From NCBI GenBank assembly GCA_009617715.1, contig VTFK01000324.1, forward strand, positions 310,001 to 374,000: a stretch of DNA of 64,000 nucleotides. Reading direction: 5' to 3'. Position 1 is the first letter of the stretch, and the number at the start of each line of letters is the position of its first letter. The position numbers and the translations under genes are program-made. The DNA is from Plectrocnemia conspersa (taxonomy: Eukaryota > Arthropoda > Insecta > Trichoptera > Polycentropodidae). Shown in pieces: positions 1-11,799 of this stretch. The notes beneath the pieces are model-generated. The model did no database searches. It worked only from the letters and a program-made list of their open reading frames with translations, and was not told the DNA's origin.

Positions 1-110
1 TTAGATACGCTAATATATTCAATATGTGTATATCTTTTGTTTTCGACCATCGTGGCGCATTGGGGTAACCTGTTAGGCCACGATGGTCTTAATTTAATCG
101 AAAAAATAAA
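1..110 (+). repeat. LINE family Y 3' terminus with perfect hairpin
   Basis: Positions 45-56 and 77-88 form a perfect 12-bp stem (gaccatcgtggc / gccacgatggtc) around a 20-nt loop starting gcattgg. It is followed by an A/T-rich tail. The same segment occurs on the minus strand at 48775-48850, and decayed relatives occur at 22230, 28741 and 50380. At 28741 it directly follows reverse-transcriptase coding sequence, so this is read as the 3' end of a LINE whose body lies outside the window or was lost by 5' truncation. Confidence 0.7.
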
Positions 111-1141
111 ATAAAATCTTAAACATCAGAAAAAACCTCTTTAGATATAAGCATAATCTAATCATAGATTGATTCTTATAACTTAATCTTAATTGAGCTT
201 AAAGCTACCTAATTGGTTCAGAATTTAAAAAAATATGTATTATATATTATCAGTACCTTTGAAAACCATCCAGCCCCTATATATAAAGCATATACTATAT
301 TTTAATTGATCCGATGTCTCTGAAAGCATAAATTCAAAGACATAAGGAGCTTCAAAAGCTAAAAAATAATTTACGGTCTCTACAGAAGCAACTCGTGAAA
401 AAAATATACACAATATACAAAACCACAGAAAAACGTTTTAATTTATGTTCTTGAAACAAAAAATACGCGCTACGTTATGAATTGTTAAATTAAATTTTAA
501 TTAAACCTGGTTTGCTAAAATATGATTACAGACGTTTTGTGTACGAAAAAATTCGTTACTTTTTTATTACTGTATAACTCTCTGACCTAAGGTACAGATA
601 TAAATTTCAATTTTAATATTTTCGCTCAAGGGCGGGTTTTTCTTCCTCTCTCTACGAAATTCTTTCGATGCCACGTTACATCTCAAAAGATTTTCGAATG
701 AATGGGTCGTTACTTTTTTTTCCCTCGCGGCTAGACTGAAGATGAATGTATGATGTACGTATATATTTGAGCTCTTAGTGAGGGAAAAACACAATACACT
801 CTCCTTGCAAACACGCGGAAAAGTACTACCCAAGAGTTGAGATAGGAAAAGGGATGAGTACTTCAAATATTGTGCCGATTGTTTAGTTTTGAAACGACAA
901 TGAGACGCGCCGGATTGTACAAGTCTGCTGACTTTTGAGTCTTTCACGCGACAGGAAAAAGGAAATCTGGCGGAGAGTTAATGCCCAAGAAAGCCAAAGG
1001 CCCACCCGACAAAATCGTCTCTTTGTTACTTAAATATTATGTAGTTGACGTGTAATCGAAACCAAATAAAACACACCCTTGTCCCTTCAACGCTGTTAGG
1101 GTCACGTTTTAAGCAATAATCGCGAATCGGCAAATATTATC
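111..1141. other. Intergenic DNA, no gene
   Basis: AT-rich to about 560, then a moderately GC-rich stretch to about 1120. The single 126-codon open frame at 567-947 (minus) has low-complexity, unrecognised composition and no supporting signal. Nothing else is identifiable here. Confidence 0.5.
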
Positions 1142-1551
1142 TTAACCCTTTGCTAGCCGCAAGCGTCCATAATAACAAACCGCCCTCGGTATTAGATATA
1201 TCAAATATCTAATGTGTTTATATACGTATTTTTTTAAAAGGATAAAGATTTTTTTATATCAAGGATATTCCAGTATATGAATATTTTCTGTCGATGATTC
1301 TTCGCGGTGTATAAGCTAAGGAGAACCATGCCATTCCATATTCTAGACCACACATATCTCTTCGCACCTTCGATGTCTTTATGGCTCTCTTGGTACCACT
1401 AATATACCTTTTCTTTTAAAATCACCTTTGTTAAGAACCTTCTCTAATGTTTTCACTACTAAACTGCATTTTTTTTTATTAAAATTCATTTAAAATGAAA
1501 TCCAATGTGATCTAATGACAGTCGGAGAAAAATATAATATATGAAAAAAAT

Positions 1552-1702
1552 GGCAGCCGGTCAAATGAGCGCCGTCATATAAGCGCTGCATTATAAGCGC
1601 TGCGTCATAAGAGCGTTGACCAAAGTAGCGCTGTAACAAAATAGCGTGCGTCAAATGCGCAGAGAGTCATATGAGCGCTTTAAAAAAGAGCGCACGTCAT
1701 AA
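1552..1702. repeat. Short tandem subrepeats in left foldback arm
   Basis: About nine imperfect units of 15-16 bp, approximating gtcataagagcgctgc, occupy the outer end of the left arm. They are mirrored in inverse order at the outer end of the right arm (4885-5055). Repeated outer TIR modules are typical of Foldback-type elements and may be transposase binding sites; that role is inferred. Confidence 0.7.
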
Positions 1703-2501
1703 GAGCGCAAAAATACTTGGAGAATATCAATTAATGAATATTTTAGGAATTAGGTATATAAAATATAAGTAAATTGTAAAAAATTTACAAAGAATTAAAA
1801 TTCACGAGATATAGGCGGTGAAATTAGTATTTTATGCGCCAGAGCGTAATGACGATTAAAATGATTAGTCAATGAAAACATTATTATTTATTAATTATTA
1901 CGTACATTCGAAAGTATGGCTTCCCATCCCCCCCATACGTACGATATACATATATTTTGTACTAAAATGAAACGCTGATTTTGAATCTATCATTAGATTT
2001 GTTCGGTAGTGTTTCATTAAATTGACAAATATATATCTACTCTACCTGCAATGAATGCATAAAGTTTAGGGCAGGTATAGACCTTTTTTTGCTATTTGGC
2101 GCCATACCTTTTTTTGCTATTTGACGATAAACAGTTGGCTGGTTTTTGAGTAAATATTTTATACGACTACACTCTATCTCGAATAACGACTGAGTACGAA
2201 TATTATATAATATATTTCAGTTAATTAAACGATTATTGTTTAATATATTAAACTGTAAGAACATTAATCTATCATTAATCATACACATATGACATGTGTT
2301 TGTATATCGAAAACTTAGGTTAATTTAGTATTTTAATGAATTATTGTGTTTAGTATACATACATATTATAGAGACAATTCAATTGGTAAAAATGGGCGAT
2401 GGTCTTTTGGGCGATACAATAAAAATGCATTACAAATAAATGTGATGCAAATCATGATCTTATAATTAATTAAATAATAACAATATTTAATACATATTAA
2501 A

Positions 2502-2504
<3 letters not shown>

Positions 2505-2557
<53 letters not shown>
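2505..2557. repeat. (TA)n microsatellite
   Basis: An uninterrupted TA/AT dinucleotide run inside the foldback element, followed by degenerate tatatacat steps. Confidence 0.95.
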
Positions 2558-2563
<6 letters not shown>

Positions 2564-2819
2564 TATACATATACGTACATACGAAAATATAAGTAATATT
2601 TTTTAGAAAATAATTGAAAGATGAAAGCATTATTCGGTGTAAACAAAATATAATATACATACATAAGATATATGTATGTATTTACTTATCATTTGGGCAT
2701 ATTTAATCATAAAATATCACTTAAACAGTTTGATTTTTTTATTCAAGAATTTAAGAGAGTTACCCGATATCCTAAAACACTTGGGCTTAAGTCGGTAATT
2801 TTATTATAAATACCTACCT

Positions 2820-3735
2820 GATAAATGTTTATAGTGGGCCCTTATGCGAATTTTTTTTATGTTTTGAGCCTTGGAAACTACTGTGAGAACAAACTTTTGG
2901 AATTTACAAAAATCGGATATTTTACAGTTATCTATTTTAAATTAGATAGGATAGTTATATATAAATATAATAACACAGAACTAGCGCTGATAAGTGTTTA
3001 TCGTGGAGTTTGCCCTTTACGCGATTTTTTTATATTTTGCGACTTATAAATGACTGTGAGAACAATCTTTTGGAATTTCCTAAAATTGCATATTTTACCG
3101 TTATCTATTTTAAACTGGATAAGGTAGTTATATATAAATATAATAACCAAGAAATAGCGCTGATAAATGTTTATCGTGTATTTGGCCCTTATCGCGAAAT
3201 TTTTTTATGTTTTGAGCCTTGGAAATTAGTGTGAGAATAAACTTTGGGAATGTACAAAAATCGCATATTTAACAGTTATCAATTTTTTTTTTTTTTTTTT
3301 AATACAATTTAAAGTTAAAGATGAAAAATAAAAACGTATACATTAGAAAGTATAATAAACATATTTAAACACTAATCAAAATAATAAGTATAACAAATTA
3401 TAACAATGTATATACACATATTCATACATACATACATATACATATATACATACAAATATACATACATAAACATATACACACATTTTTTACAGTTCTATGA
3501 TTTTTTTTAAAAAATAATAAAAATTTTAAATTAGATAGGATAAGCTTAGATAAATATAATAACCCAGATCTAGGGCTGATAAGTGCTTATCGCGGATTTT
3601 GCTCTTAACGCGAATTTTTTTTATGTTTTGAGCCTTGAAAATTAGTGTGAGAATAAACTTTAGGAATTCACAAAAATTGCATTTTATAGTTATCTATTTA
3701 AAGCTAGATAGGGTAGTTATATATAGATATGTTAG
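2820..3735. repeat. ~170-bp tandem repeat, about four units
   Basis: Units start at 2820, 2989, 3162 and 3578, each beginning gataa(a/g)tg(t/c)ttat. They share blocks such as gaattttttttatgttttgagcc and gataaatataataac. The first two are 169 and 173 bp. The third is lengthened to 416 bp by an inserted T-run plus tacatacata microsatellite sequence (about 3286-3527). The fourth is partial. Two open frames of 74 codons (2825-3049, 3010-3234) are readings of successive units and are not considered genes. Confidence 0.8.
3418..3482. repeat. (TACA)n-like microsatellite
   Basis: Degenerate tacatacata / catataca steps within the insertion that splits the third 170-bp unit. Confidence 0.8.
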
Positions 3736-5864
3736 TGCTCAGTATACTTTTGAATTTTGACTGAAAACGTTCGCAAAAAGTTTCGTTGCGTCTTTGAAAA
3801 GTATAAAAATAAAATACCACGAATGACTTACAACTATCTATAAGGATTAATCTTCTTTATAGATAACAATCTAATCTATAACAGTTTCTGAATGTGCGTG
3901 CCGCCAAATAGTTTTTGGAGCTTAACAAATATGTAACATAACATAAAAAAAAAATATGATATCGATAACCAGGTAAAAAAAAAGGCAAGGACCCGGACTA
4001 AATATTAGAATATTAGACAGATTACTATTTTTTTCTAACTGTTCTATTTGTATAAATACTACCCTTTTTGAAATGGACAAAGCACGAAATTCACAAAAAA
4101 ATACTTTTATCGTAATCGCGAAAAATTAAAGTCTCTAGGAATAACACATTAAAACTAAATATCAGACTAAAAAAGTATTTAAAAAAAATCATACTGATTC
4201 ACCAATTACTACTTTAGTTTTAATATCGTAAAAATAATTTTAAACAATTGCGTATCGTCCGTGTCATTCACCAATGTCATGCATTGTTATGCACCTGGAC
4301 AGCGGTGAATTTTTTTTGTAAAGTGTTACAATTAGGTATTTAAAAAATCATAGGTAACTTCCTTTTTTATAATTATATAATATGATTAAAATGAATTTAG
4401 CAAAATTAATGTTTTACCCCTTTGCAATCACATTTATTTTCAGATTATTTTTTTTATCTTACACTTGGCTCTTAAAATTTAAATTGTGCTTGTTTTCGAC
4501 TTTTACGATAAAATGTAGTTGTCTAAAATAAATGAAAAAAAAAGGTCAGATGACCTTTGTATACCTGCCAAGTCGTGTTGATAATTATTTGTCAATTTAA
4601 TGAAACATTACAGAACAAATGTAATGATAAATTCAAAATCAGCGTTTCATTTTAGTAAAAATATATGTATATCGTACGTATGGGGATGGGGAGCCATACT
4701 CGAGTATGTACGTAATAATTAATAAATAATAATGTTTTCATTGACTAATTATTTTAATCGTCATTACGCTCTGGCACACTAATTTTACCACCTATATCTC
4801 GTGAATTTTTATTTTTTGAAATTTCTCACAATTTACATATATTTTGTATACCTAATTCCTAAAATATTCATTACTTGATTTTTGCGCTCTTATGACGTGC
4901 TCTCTTTTGTCAAACGCTCATATGGCTGTCTGCGCATTTGACGCACGCTATTTTGTTACAGCGCTACTTTGGTAAACGCTCTTATGACGCAGCGCTTATA
5001 AGGCAGCGCTCTTTTGACGCACGCCCATTTGTCCGCGCTCATTAGTGACGTTGCCGAAAAAAATATATTCACCCATATAATAATGAGTTGCTGAATGTGT
5101 AATAAAAACCATACAACTAAAATTATTACCTACATATCTAGAATCATCTATAAAGTAAATTAAAATTGTACAAAATTTAAATAGGCACCTCCTTATTTAT
5201 ATTGGTATAGTTTGCCAATCTCAAGACGAGATACAAAATCCGGTTCGTGTCCACGAATTGAAACCCTGTCATTATGTAAGTGGGTTAAGCCCCTTTTGTT
5301 TGCTCACACTAAACCACGTGTTGGCGAATAATAGCTGTTGATTCAAACACCCCCACTTCACAAATCCGGTCATGTCCAAAAATATAATCCATTCACATGC
5401 GGTGAATCCACTCTCTTCATTCCACGCAGTATGCAAATTGCATTAATCCTGACCGTTATATGTATAATATAAATCAATAGGATAACCTTTCAGCGTCCAA
5501 ATTTTAACTTATCTATATCCCATTTCATGATAATACTATTTTAGGCTCAATTCTCAAAATGATATTAAAATCAAACGTTATGCTGATCTCGAGATATCGA
5601 AGCTCACCAAACCACATTTATTGCGCCGTTAAAAACGCACTGATAAGAAGATCAAGCAGTTCATATGGACGTTAAATTTCATCGCCGTTTTTCTGACGAT
5701 CAGTTTATGAGATACACCATGTTGACGACGATGTAGCGCATAAAAAAGACGTAGTATGTCGTCTGAAATTTGTCACAGTCACTTCTCTGTCAAGCTCAGG
5801 TTTAACCGGGAATATTGCATTAAACGACGGCATTGACAAAGCGCAACCACTCGCAAAGGGTTAA

Positions 5865-8507
5865 GATAAAACGGGATAAGCAAATGACAGTTCGTTCTTA
5901 TTTTCAACGGCAATTCGTGTTGCTCGGTGGCCCGTGAGTGCAGAGATAACGGAGAGCAGATAAGTCGGAAGCTAGGAGGTCGGGTGGGTAATGCGCCCCG
6001 TTTATATACGGGTGGGATTAATGCAATTTGCATACCGTGAAATAAAAATAAAAATACATACTTACTCAAAAGATAACGTGTATATCTTATTAATTAATTC
6101 CAATAACCTATCATGCATTTGATTGACTAACTCGAATGATGAACATATTATTAACAAATATTTTCTTTGAATGAACTTTAGTTTTTAACTCGTTAGCTTT
6201 TGTGCGTATTTATCTTTATTTTATTAAATAAATTGTAACCACCAACGTTTTATTGCATTTTATTATTTTTATTAGATTATAGCTAATAATAAAATTAAAA
6301 ATTTTTAACATGTGGTGTATGTAATCGATTTAAAATTAATTACAGTATTGAAATAAACGTTTTATTGAAATAAAAATAATATTTCTTAACCGTCAGATAA
6401 TATTACGTTTCACACATAAACTTTAATGCATCCGCTAATGAGCATTGGCGTTTTCTATTTGAATAGAAGTTTCTCTTTACAGTGATGAGTTACACAAGGC
6501 GCTTCAGTAATTTACCCACAGCTTCCTTTAAATCACATTTCACGCCACTAACTGGTACACATTTAAGTTTTAAATTGAATACTTTTCAAAATTTACTCAA
6601 CAATAATCGTACGTGTTATTAATCACTGTACCGTTTCCGTGACACAACAGCCTCAAACGTCTACACAACAAAATAATATATCATCACCATAAATCACAGA
6701 GATTCTTTTCCGACATTTGATCTCTCATTGTGACACTCCTGTCTACAGCTATCCAAAGCGAAATGACCCCTTGATGAATTATTATTCAAATTGTAACGGT
6801 TTACCGGTGTTTGGCTTACTGGATTCCTCCCCAGGTCGAATCGGTACGTATAATATAATTACATACAGTTGAAACTTTACAAACACCCATCAACGGGTCG
6901 GTTGATTCAGAGTTTCCCTGTGAACTAAACTAGATTTGCATACTTATCGAGTTCAACACTCTAACGCTCTCGTTCTCTATAGGAAATACATATAAACGAA
7001 GCTTTAGTTATACGCGTTATGAGCTCTATGTATGCAGAGTTGACGTCACGGGATGGTATAATATCTTGCGATGGTCCATTTAACGTTTGATTCAAACGAG
7101 GTCATCATAACTGGGTTTAATTGTACGTTATAAAGTTATGGATTTTGTATTGCAGATTTTTATGTGAATATTTATCGTGTTTGTAAATGTATTATTTATG
7201 TAGTTTTGTCAATATAAGTGACGACTAGACTTTGTAGAAATTTGGTTGCTTATCTTAGTCATAGTCATCTTTTCATATTCGTATTGGTCTACTCAGTATG
7301 GGTTAGCTTAGATCTTGTTATCTTAAGTTGGAAGCGAAAGGAGAGTTTTTGAACAAGTTCAAGGTAAAATTTTTGGGTTTTGGCTTATATACGTCTATGC
7401 CTGCACTACACTTTCTGGAAGTTGGCCAAGGTTGGCCAAGGACGGAGAATATAGTGGGTTACTTTAGTCTAGTTTGGTCTAAAATCTTTTGGAAGTTGTC
7501 CGATTTGGTAGATTCAGTCGATTTGGCCAGCTTCGAGCGCTTCCGAACATCGTCGGCAAACGGACCGAAGTCAAAGAAACCGAATTCGGAACTGCTCTTT
7601 CGAGCGCGAGTGGTGAGATCTCTCTCGCGTGTTATGTGACAAGAGTGAGAGAGATAATGATATGGTTTTTCGCAAACTGAGATAGAACGAGTAGCTCGGT
7701 TCAATTTCAGTATGCGCGTAGGTGTCGTATGATTAACACGCACGTCGAGCGCTGCATCGTAGTCACGTGGTCAAGTTAAAATACCACATGCTTATCGGAG
7801 ACTTCAACAGACTCTTACTGACATTTTTGTATATTTTAGGGCACCAAAAAGGATTAATTATATTTTTCATAGTATATTCTTCTAACAGATATCGTTATTA
7901 TATTTTTTTCATATAAAATTAAATAATTAAAAAATAATTAGTGGTACTTGATTTTGTTAAAAAAAATCGTTTCGAATATCCTTATGTATTTTCCTAGATC
8001 AGTTTATATAAATGTTACACCATAACGAATTCTTATTTATAATCTATGGCGACAAATTCTAGGATAGTCACAGATGTGGTGTTCGTATTCTGAAGTATAA
8101 TTTTTATGCCTTATGGCATTTTTCAAAAGCCGACAAAGATTTTGCGTAAATTAAATATTTACGACCGAAAAGTTTTCACTGATATTGTATTGGTGAGTGC
8201 CCACACAAACTTTATAATTATCAGTAGCGTAATTTTAATAATATGACAATTTAAACATTGCGATTATTTGGAACATTTTTCGATCGCGCGCAAATATGCC
8301 AGCTGTGCATGTCAGCAGCCGCCGTGCGTACGTCATTCACGCCCGCCGTCCGGGCGGCTTATGAAATTTGTGGCAGTGTGGCCACTACTTGGAAGTCGGC
8401 GACCTTGGCCGACTTCAGTTGAACTTTGGTTCGGACAACTACTAGAGAGTTTAGTGCAAGCATTAGGATAATAGATTCAGTGCTTTATTTTTTACTTATA
8501 CCGATAA
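5865..8507. other. Intergenic DNA with GC-richer islands
   Basis: GC-richer islands at about 5870-6030, 7330-7790 and 8270-8450 stand in AT-rich sequence. Overlapping open frames on both strands at 7328-7743 (103, 94 and 63 codons) and at 8268-8471 show no recognisable domain. Several frames being open at once reflects base composition rather than coding. Around 6015 there is an octamer-like atttgcat. No transposon ends were recognised. Confidence 0.4.
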
Positions 8508-10544
8508 TTGAGCTGTTGATTTTGAAAGTGGGGCAAGTGCGTATTATGTTATTATTGGGTTTGTATTTGAACTGATTTAAAAATATTAGTTAGCAATGAT
8601 ATACTTATTTTATATTGTTTACGGTCTTTTTTCATAAAAATTACATATGCAATAATTATATTCGCGTTACTTAAGCAAAAAACATATTTTTAATATTGCC
8701 CAATGGACTTATCTCACTTTCAAAAGCAATGATTTAATAAAAATGTTGATTTTTTCGAATAGGTGCATTATACAAAAAGCTTAATATTATTTCATAGAAA
8801 AGAGAGAACAATAAAAAGGGAAAATATAATAATTATATAAATAACACACAGCAACATAAATAAAACATAACAAAATACCTATTATATTCTCTTTAATTAA
8901 GATTTTGCAAATTTCTGAAGTATCTACGATGTATGGGTGATATATAAAGCAATACATCCATAATATCTTTATATTTCTCTTCAGTAATGGGGCTAGTTTT
9001 TCCATTTAAAGATCGCAATGTTATTTTGTCGAAAATCTTTGGCCTATCCCGTTTTGGCGATAAATCAATAGTTTTAAATTGTGAACTCGTATCCAAATGA
9101 TTTTCAGACAGTTTACAGTTTCGCGATTAATATTTTTGCTACTTTTCAAAATTACCTCTTTCAGAGGTTTGATTAAAGACGAAATGTAAAGTTGTCACTT
9201 TTCATTTCGTGTAATAAAAATAGATTTTGTTTGCGACATGTTTGTATTAATTTGTAATAATCGTTGGAAATGTACAGAAAATTGTTTTTTTCGAATAGGC
9301 ATTTCTACAACACTAAAATCACGATTATTTACCAAGAAGTCCAAATAAGAAAAACTTATGGTACAACAATTTTCATCTACATTAATTCCAACTTTATATT
9401 TCAATTTTGACCAGTGCACATATCGCTATAAGCCTTAACATGATTTTGTAGATGTTTTAAACATCAAGAAGCTACTTCTTGTAATCCATCTCTGGATGCA
9501 GTTGATTCATCCCAGGTATACATATGAATTTTATCATAATGTAAATCGTGAAAACCTTAATTTAAAACATATGTTTCGTTTATAGTATGAAACTGAAACT
9601 GTCAGTTTAGGGTATGATAGTGCTTTTTGCAAATCAAATGTAAAAGCAAAATAGTTTCGTGGGTTTTTTAAGGCTAGCGCCTTATCTTCTTGTAAGGCTT
9701 TTCTAGCTATGTTGGCATCTTTTAAATGAAGTTCATGTTGTTTCATCAGATTTGTTTTTTCTTCAATATTTCGTGACGTTTCAATTTGCATATTGAGCGA
9801 ATCTTCACTTTTAGCACGTGTCTTTACGTGGATGATGAAAGTGCTTTGGTAAAATATTCCCATAAATTTTCTCCTCAACATAACATGTTTTATTTTCCTT
9901 ACATTTATCAACGTATAAATTGTACATTTTTATTATAATCAATTCAAAGTTTAAATACTTTCTATTTGGATTGTGAGAGCTTGCATAATGGCTTTCTGAT
10001 TAGGGAAAACTCTCAATGTGTTCCTTCACGCTTTTTACTTCTTCTTCAATAGTTTTCCTGGTTAAAATTTTTTTTTTGCATTGAGAGCACGGACCACTTT
10101 TCCATTAGATATATGAAATTTGTTAAAAAAAATATTTTTCATACTTAAATTGTTGCTTCTATGATATCTAAATAATATTTAAAACTCATTTGCGTTCCTA
10201 TGTATTTTTTTAGTCGTATTATTCTGTGTAAAACCATTACTCAGTAAGACTCCAAAATTTTTTTTAATTTTGTTTTCTTTTAACTATAGAAACTAACATA
10301 GCACGCTTTTCAATTTTTATTAAAATTATTTTATTTTGAGTGGATTTCCTTACTTGAAAAATCAACATTTAATTAATATCATTGACCAAAATAAATTAAT
10401 AGTAAAAAAACTTTTATTTATATAATAGATATGATTGTAAATTGATTAAAAACCGATCATTTAAGATAATTTCTAATTGAAATTAGCTCTTACTCTTTTT
10501 TTTAACAAAATGCACTTGCCTCACATTCAAAATCAACGGCTTAA
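8508..10544 (-). mobile_element. TTAA-type DNA transposon with ~29-bp TIRs
   Basis: The left end (from 8512) reads gctgttgattttgaaagtgg and continues ggcaagtgc. The reverse complement of the right end (to 10540) reads gccgttgattttgaatgtga and continues ggcaagtgc. These are clear inverted repeats of about 29 bp with a few substitutions. They are flanked by ttga (8508-8511) and ttaa (10541-10544), compatible with a TTAA target duplication carrying one mutation. An additional inverted copy of the terminal motif lies inside the left end at about 8706-8733. The 2.0-kb interior holds minus-strand transposase-like remnants. TTAA duplication suggests a piggyBac- or Kolobok-type element; the superfamily is not settled. 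Confidence 0.65.
8893..10135 (-). pseudogene. Decayed transposase-like protein of the WDESTASR / YSD-CTGQN family
   Basis: In order from the N-terminal side, minus-strand frames show: a segment ending NKFHISNGKVVRAL (about 10130-10080); a segment with FPNQKAIMQ and YTLINVRKIKHV (about 10000-9880); LHLKDANIARKAL and AFTFDLQKALSYPKLTVSV (9534-9911); then MYTWDESTASRDGLQEVAS (about 9530-9465), YSDMCTGQN (about 9430-9400), and a C-terminal piece containing LLYISPIHRRYFRNL (8893-9096). This order matches a multicopy insect protein family usually annotated as uncharacterised and transposon-associated. Stops and frame changes separate every block, so it is inactive. Calling it a transposase is an inference from its position between TIRs. 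The aspartate in YSD and the acidic WDE are plausible catalytic residues but this is unproven. Confidence 0.6.
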
Positions 10545-11799
10545 TTCAAGGCGAAATAATACTGTCTGTTTCATATCTAAATGTTTTGTTTAGATTTTGT
10601 ACTTATGCAATATTATGCAATATTTTTAAAAAGTATGCCCCTAATTTTACATAAACGTTAATATAAAGCTAACTAAATACTGTTGACAAAAACTAAAAGG
10701 TTCAACCCTTAACGTAATTAAATTCTACTCATCTGAAATAGATAGCATTGGTATCTAGATTAGTACAAAACAATATTATTTCTCTCCACATGTGCGCAAT
10801 AACATCACGACCCCTAAATTAACATACAACAAACATAAACGGCACTGGTCCTCTCCTAACCCGATCTAATGCCATTCATCACGGGATCTGATTTTCATTC
10901 CATTTTATGGTCCACATTGGCATTATTCAAATGGCGCATTTGTATGCAAAAAGCGTCCGCGCTGAGCGAGGCGAACTTTCGTAGGTTGCCAGGTGATCAA
11001 AAATAGCAATAAAAAATAATAACAATCCGACCCTTGAATTGCGTGCGATCATATAAATAAAATATTTGCTGCAGGCATGAAAATACACGTTTAATAAATA
11101 ATTTCATTTAAAAATAAATATCCTCACGTAGCAAATAGCTAGATTACGAGCTTAAGTTTCGATTGGCCATTTTTCCCCCCCAACTACGATCGTGCCGCGA
11201 TAAAGTCAAATTAGAAGTTCCCAATGTTCGCGCAAGGGACGAAAGGTCCTCTTATGGGAAGTTCAAGGTCTTGGGAGACATTTCTAAGAACAGATGCGAA
11301 AGATGTGTTTTGAGTCGGAAAAAGAGAGCCCGGTTTTACGGGTCCCGGGAGTCGGGCGAACAAGCGTTGCATGATAAATATTTAAAACTTCGACACGACA
11401 CGGGAGACAAAATACTGAGTCAAATAATGACATCATATACACAATGCCTTAAGTACATAGAGAACGATTCTTGCGTCTGCATTATAGGTTTTGGATTAAG
11501 AGCGGTGAGCCGGTTCCCAGCGGACCCCTAAAGTAGAACATATGTATCACAATCGGTCGAATCGAATTTTAACGGGATAGCATTTATGTTTTGCGTAGGA
11601 ATTCTTCTGTGGTTATAGCAATCTGAGATACTGATTTTTTAGTTACTTGACATATACATACATAATACTTTTTCATTTTACTATTATTAATATAGTTTTT
11701 CTTTTATACATTATGCACCCTGCACATAGAAAAACGATACATATTAACCAAATACATAAAAAATAGCACATAACAATTATACATGTTTAATATTTATAA
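10545..11799. other. Intergenic DNA, unexplained 122-codon ORF
   Basis: A GC-richer patch lies at 10900-11000 and another at 11160-11535. The latter carries an open frame on the plus strand (11163-11531, 122 codons) rich in Arg/Lys/Cys with no recognisable domain. No splice or start context supports it. It could be a conserved noncoding island or an unrecognised exon; I do not call it a gene. Confidence 0.35.

Larger units (their letters stand above)
1543..5064. mobile_element. Foldback/Mutator-like DNA element with ~500-bp inverted repeats and 9-bp TSD
   Basis: The left arm (1552-2083) and right arm (4552-5055) are long inverted repeats that align along almost their whole length with scattered differences. 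Reading inward both ends start ggca and both keep the same order of blocks: GCGC-rich subrepeats, a tcacgagatatagg block, then a gcaggtata block near the inner edge. The element is flanked by a perfect 9-bp direct repeat, gaaaaaaat, at 1543-1551 and 5056-5064. Very long TIRs with short internal subrepeats and a 9-bp duplication fit Foldback or Mutator-like elements (MULE duplications are usually 8-11 bp). The 2.5-kb interior has no transposase, so the copy is non-autonomous. It contains a TA array and a ~170-bp tandem repeat. Confidence 0.8.
1142..5864. mobile_element. Candidate TTAA-flanked (piggyBac-like) element, interrupted by a foldback element
   Basis: TTAA at 1142-1145 is followed by ccctttgctag. 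At the other end ctcgcaaaggg is followed by TTAA at 5861-5864. Reading inward, both ends begin CCCTTTGC and then diverge into a GC-rich segment, so the terminal inverted repeats are short and imperfect. TTAA duplication with CCC/GGG ends is characteristic of piggyBac-type elements. Removing the nested element at 1552-5055 plus one target copy leaves about 1.2 kb without transposase sequence, so this would be non-autonomous. The pairing of these ends is inferred and could be coincidental. Confidence 0.4.

Noticed and set aside
1552..1702. CRISPR-like array of short repeats
   Set aside because: The ~16-bp units are contiguous without unique spacers and are mirrored in the opposite arm; they are TIR subrepeats.
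2825..3234. Two similar 74-codon ORFs suggesting a small duplicated gene
   Set aside because: They are successive units of a ~170-bp tandem repeat inside a transposon, with no start context or domain.
7328..7743. Overlapping ORFs of 103, 94 and 63 codons
   Set aside because: Open in several frames on both strands at once, as expected from base composition; no recognisable protein.
11163..11531. 122-codon ORF in a GC-richer patch
   Set aside because: No domain, splice site or homology recognised; left as an unexplained ORF rather than a gene.
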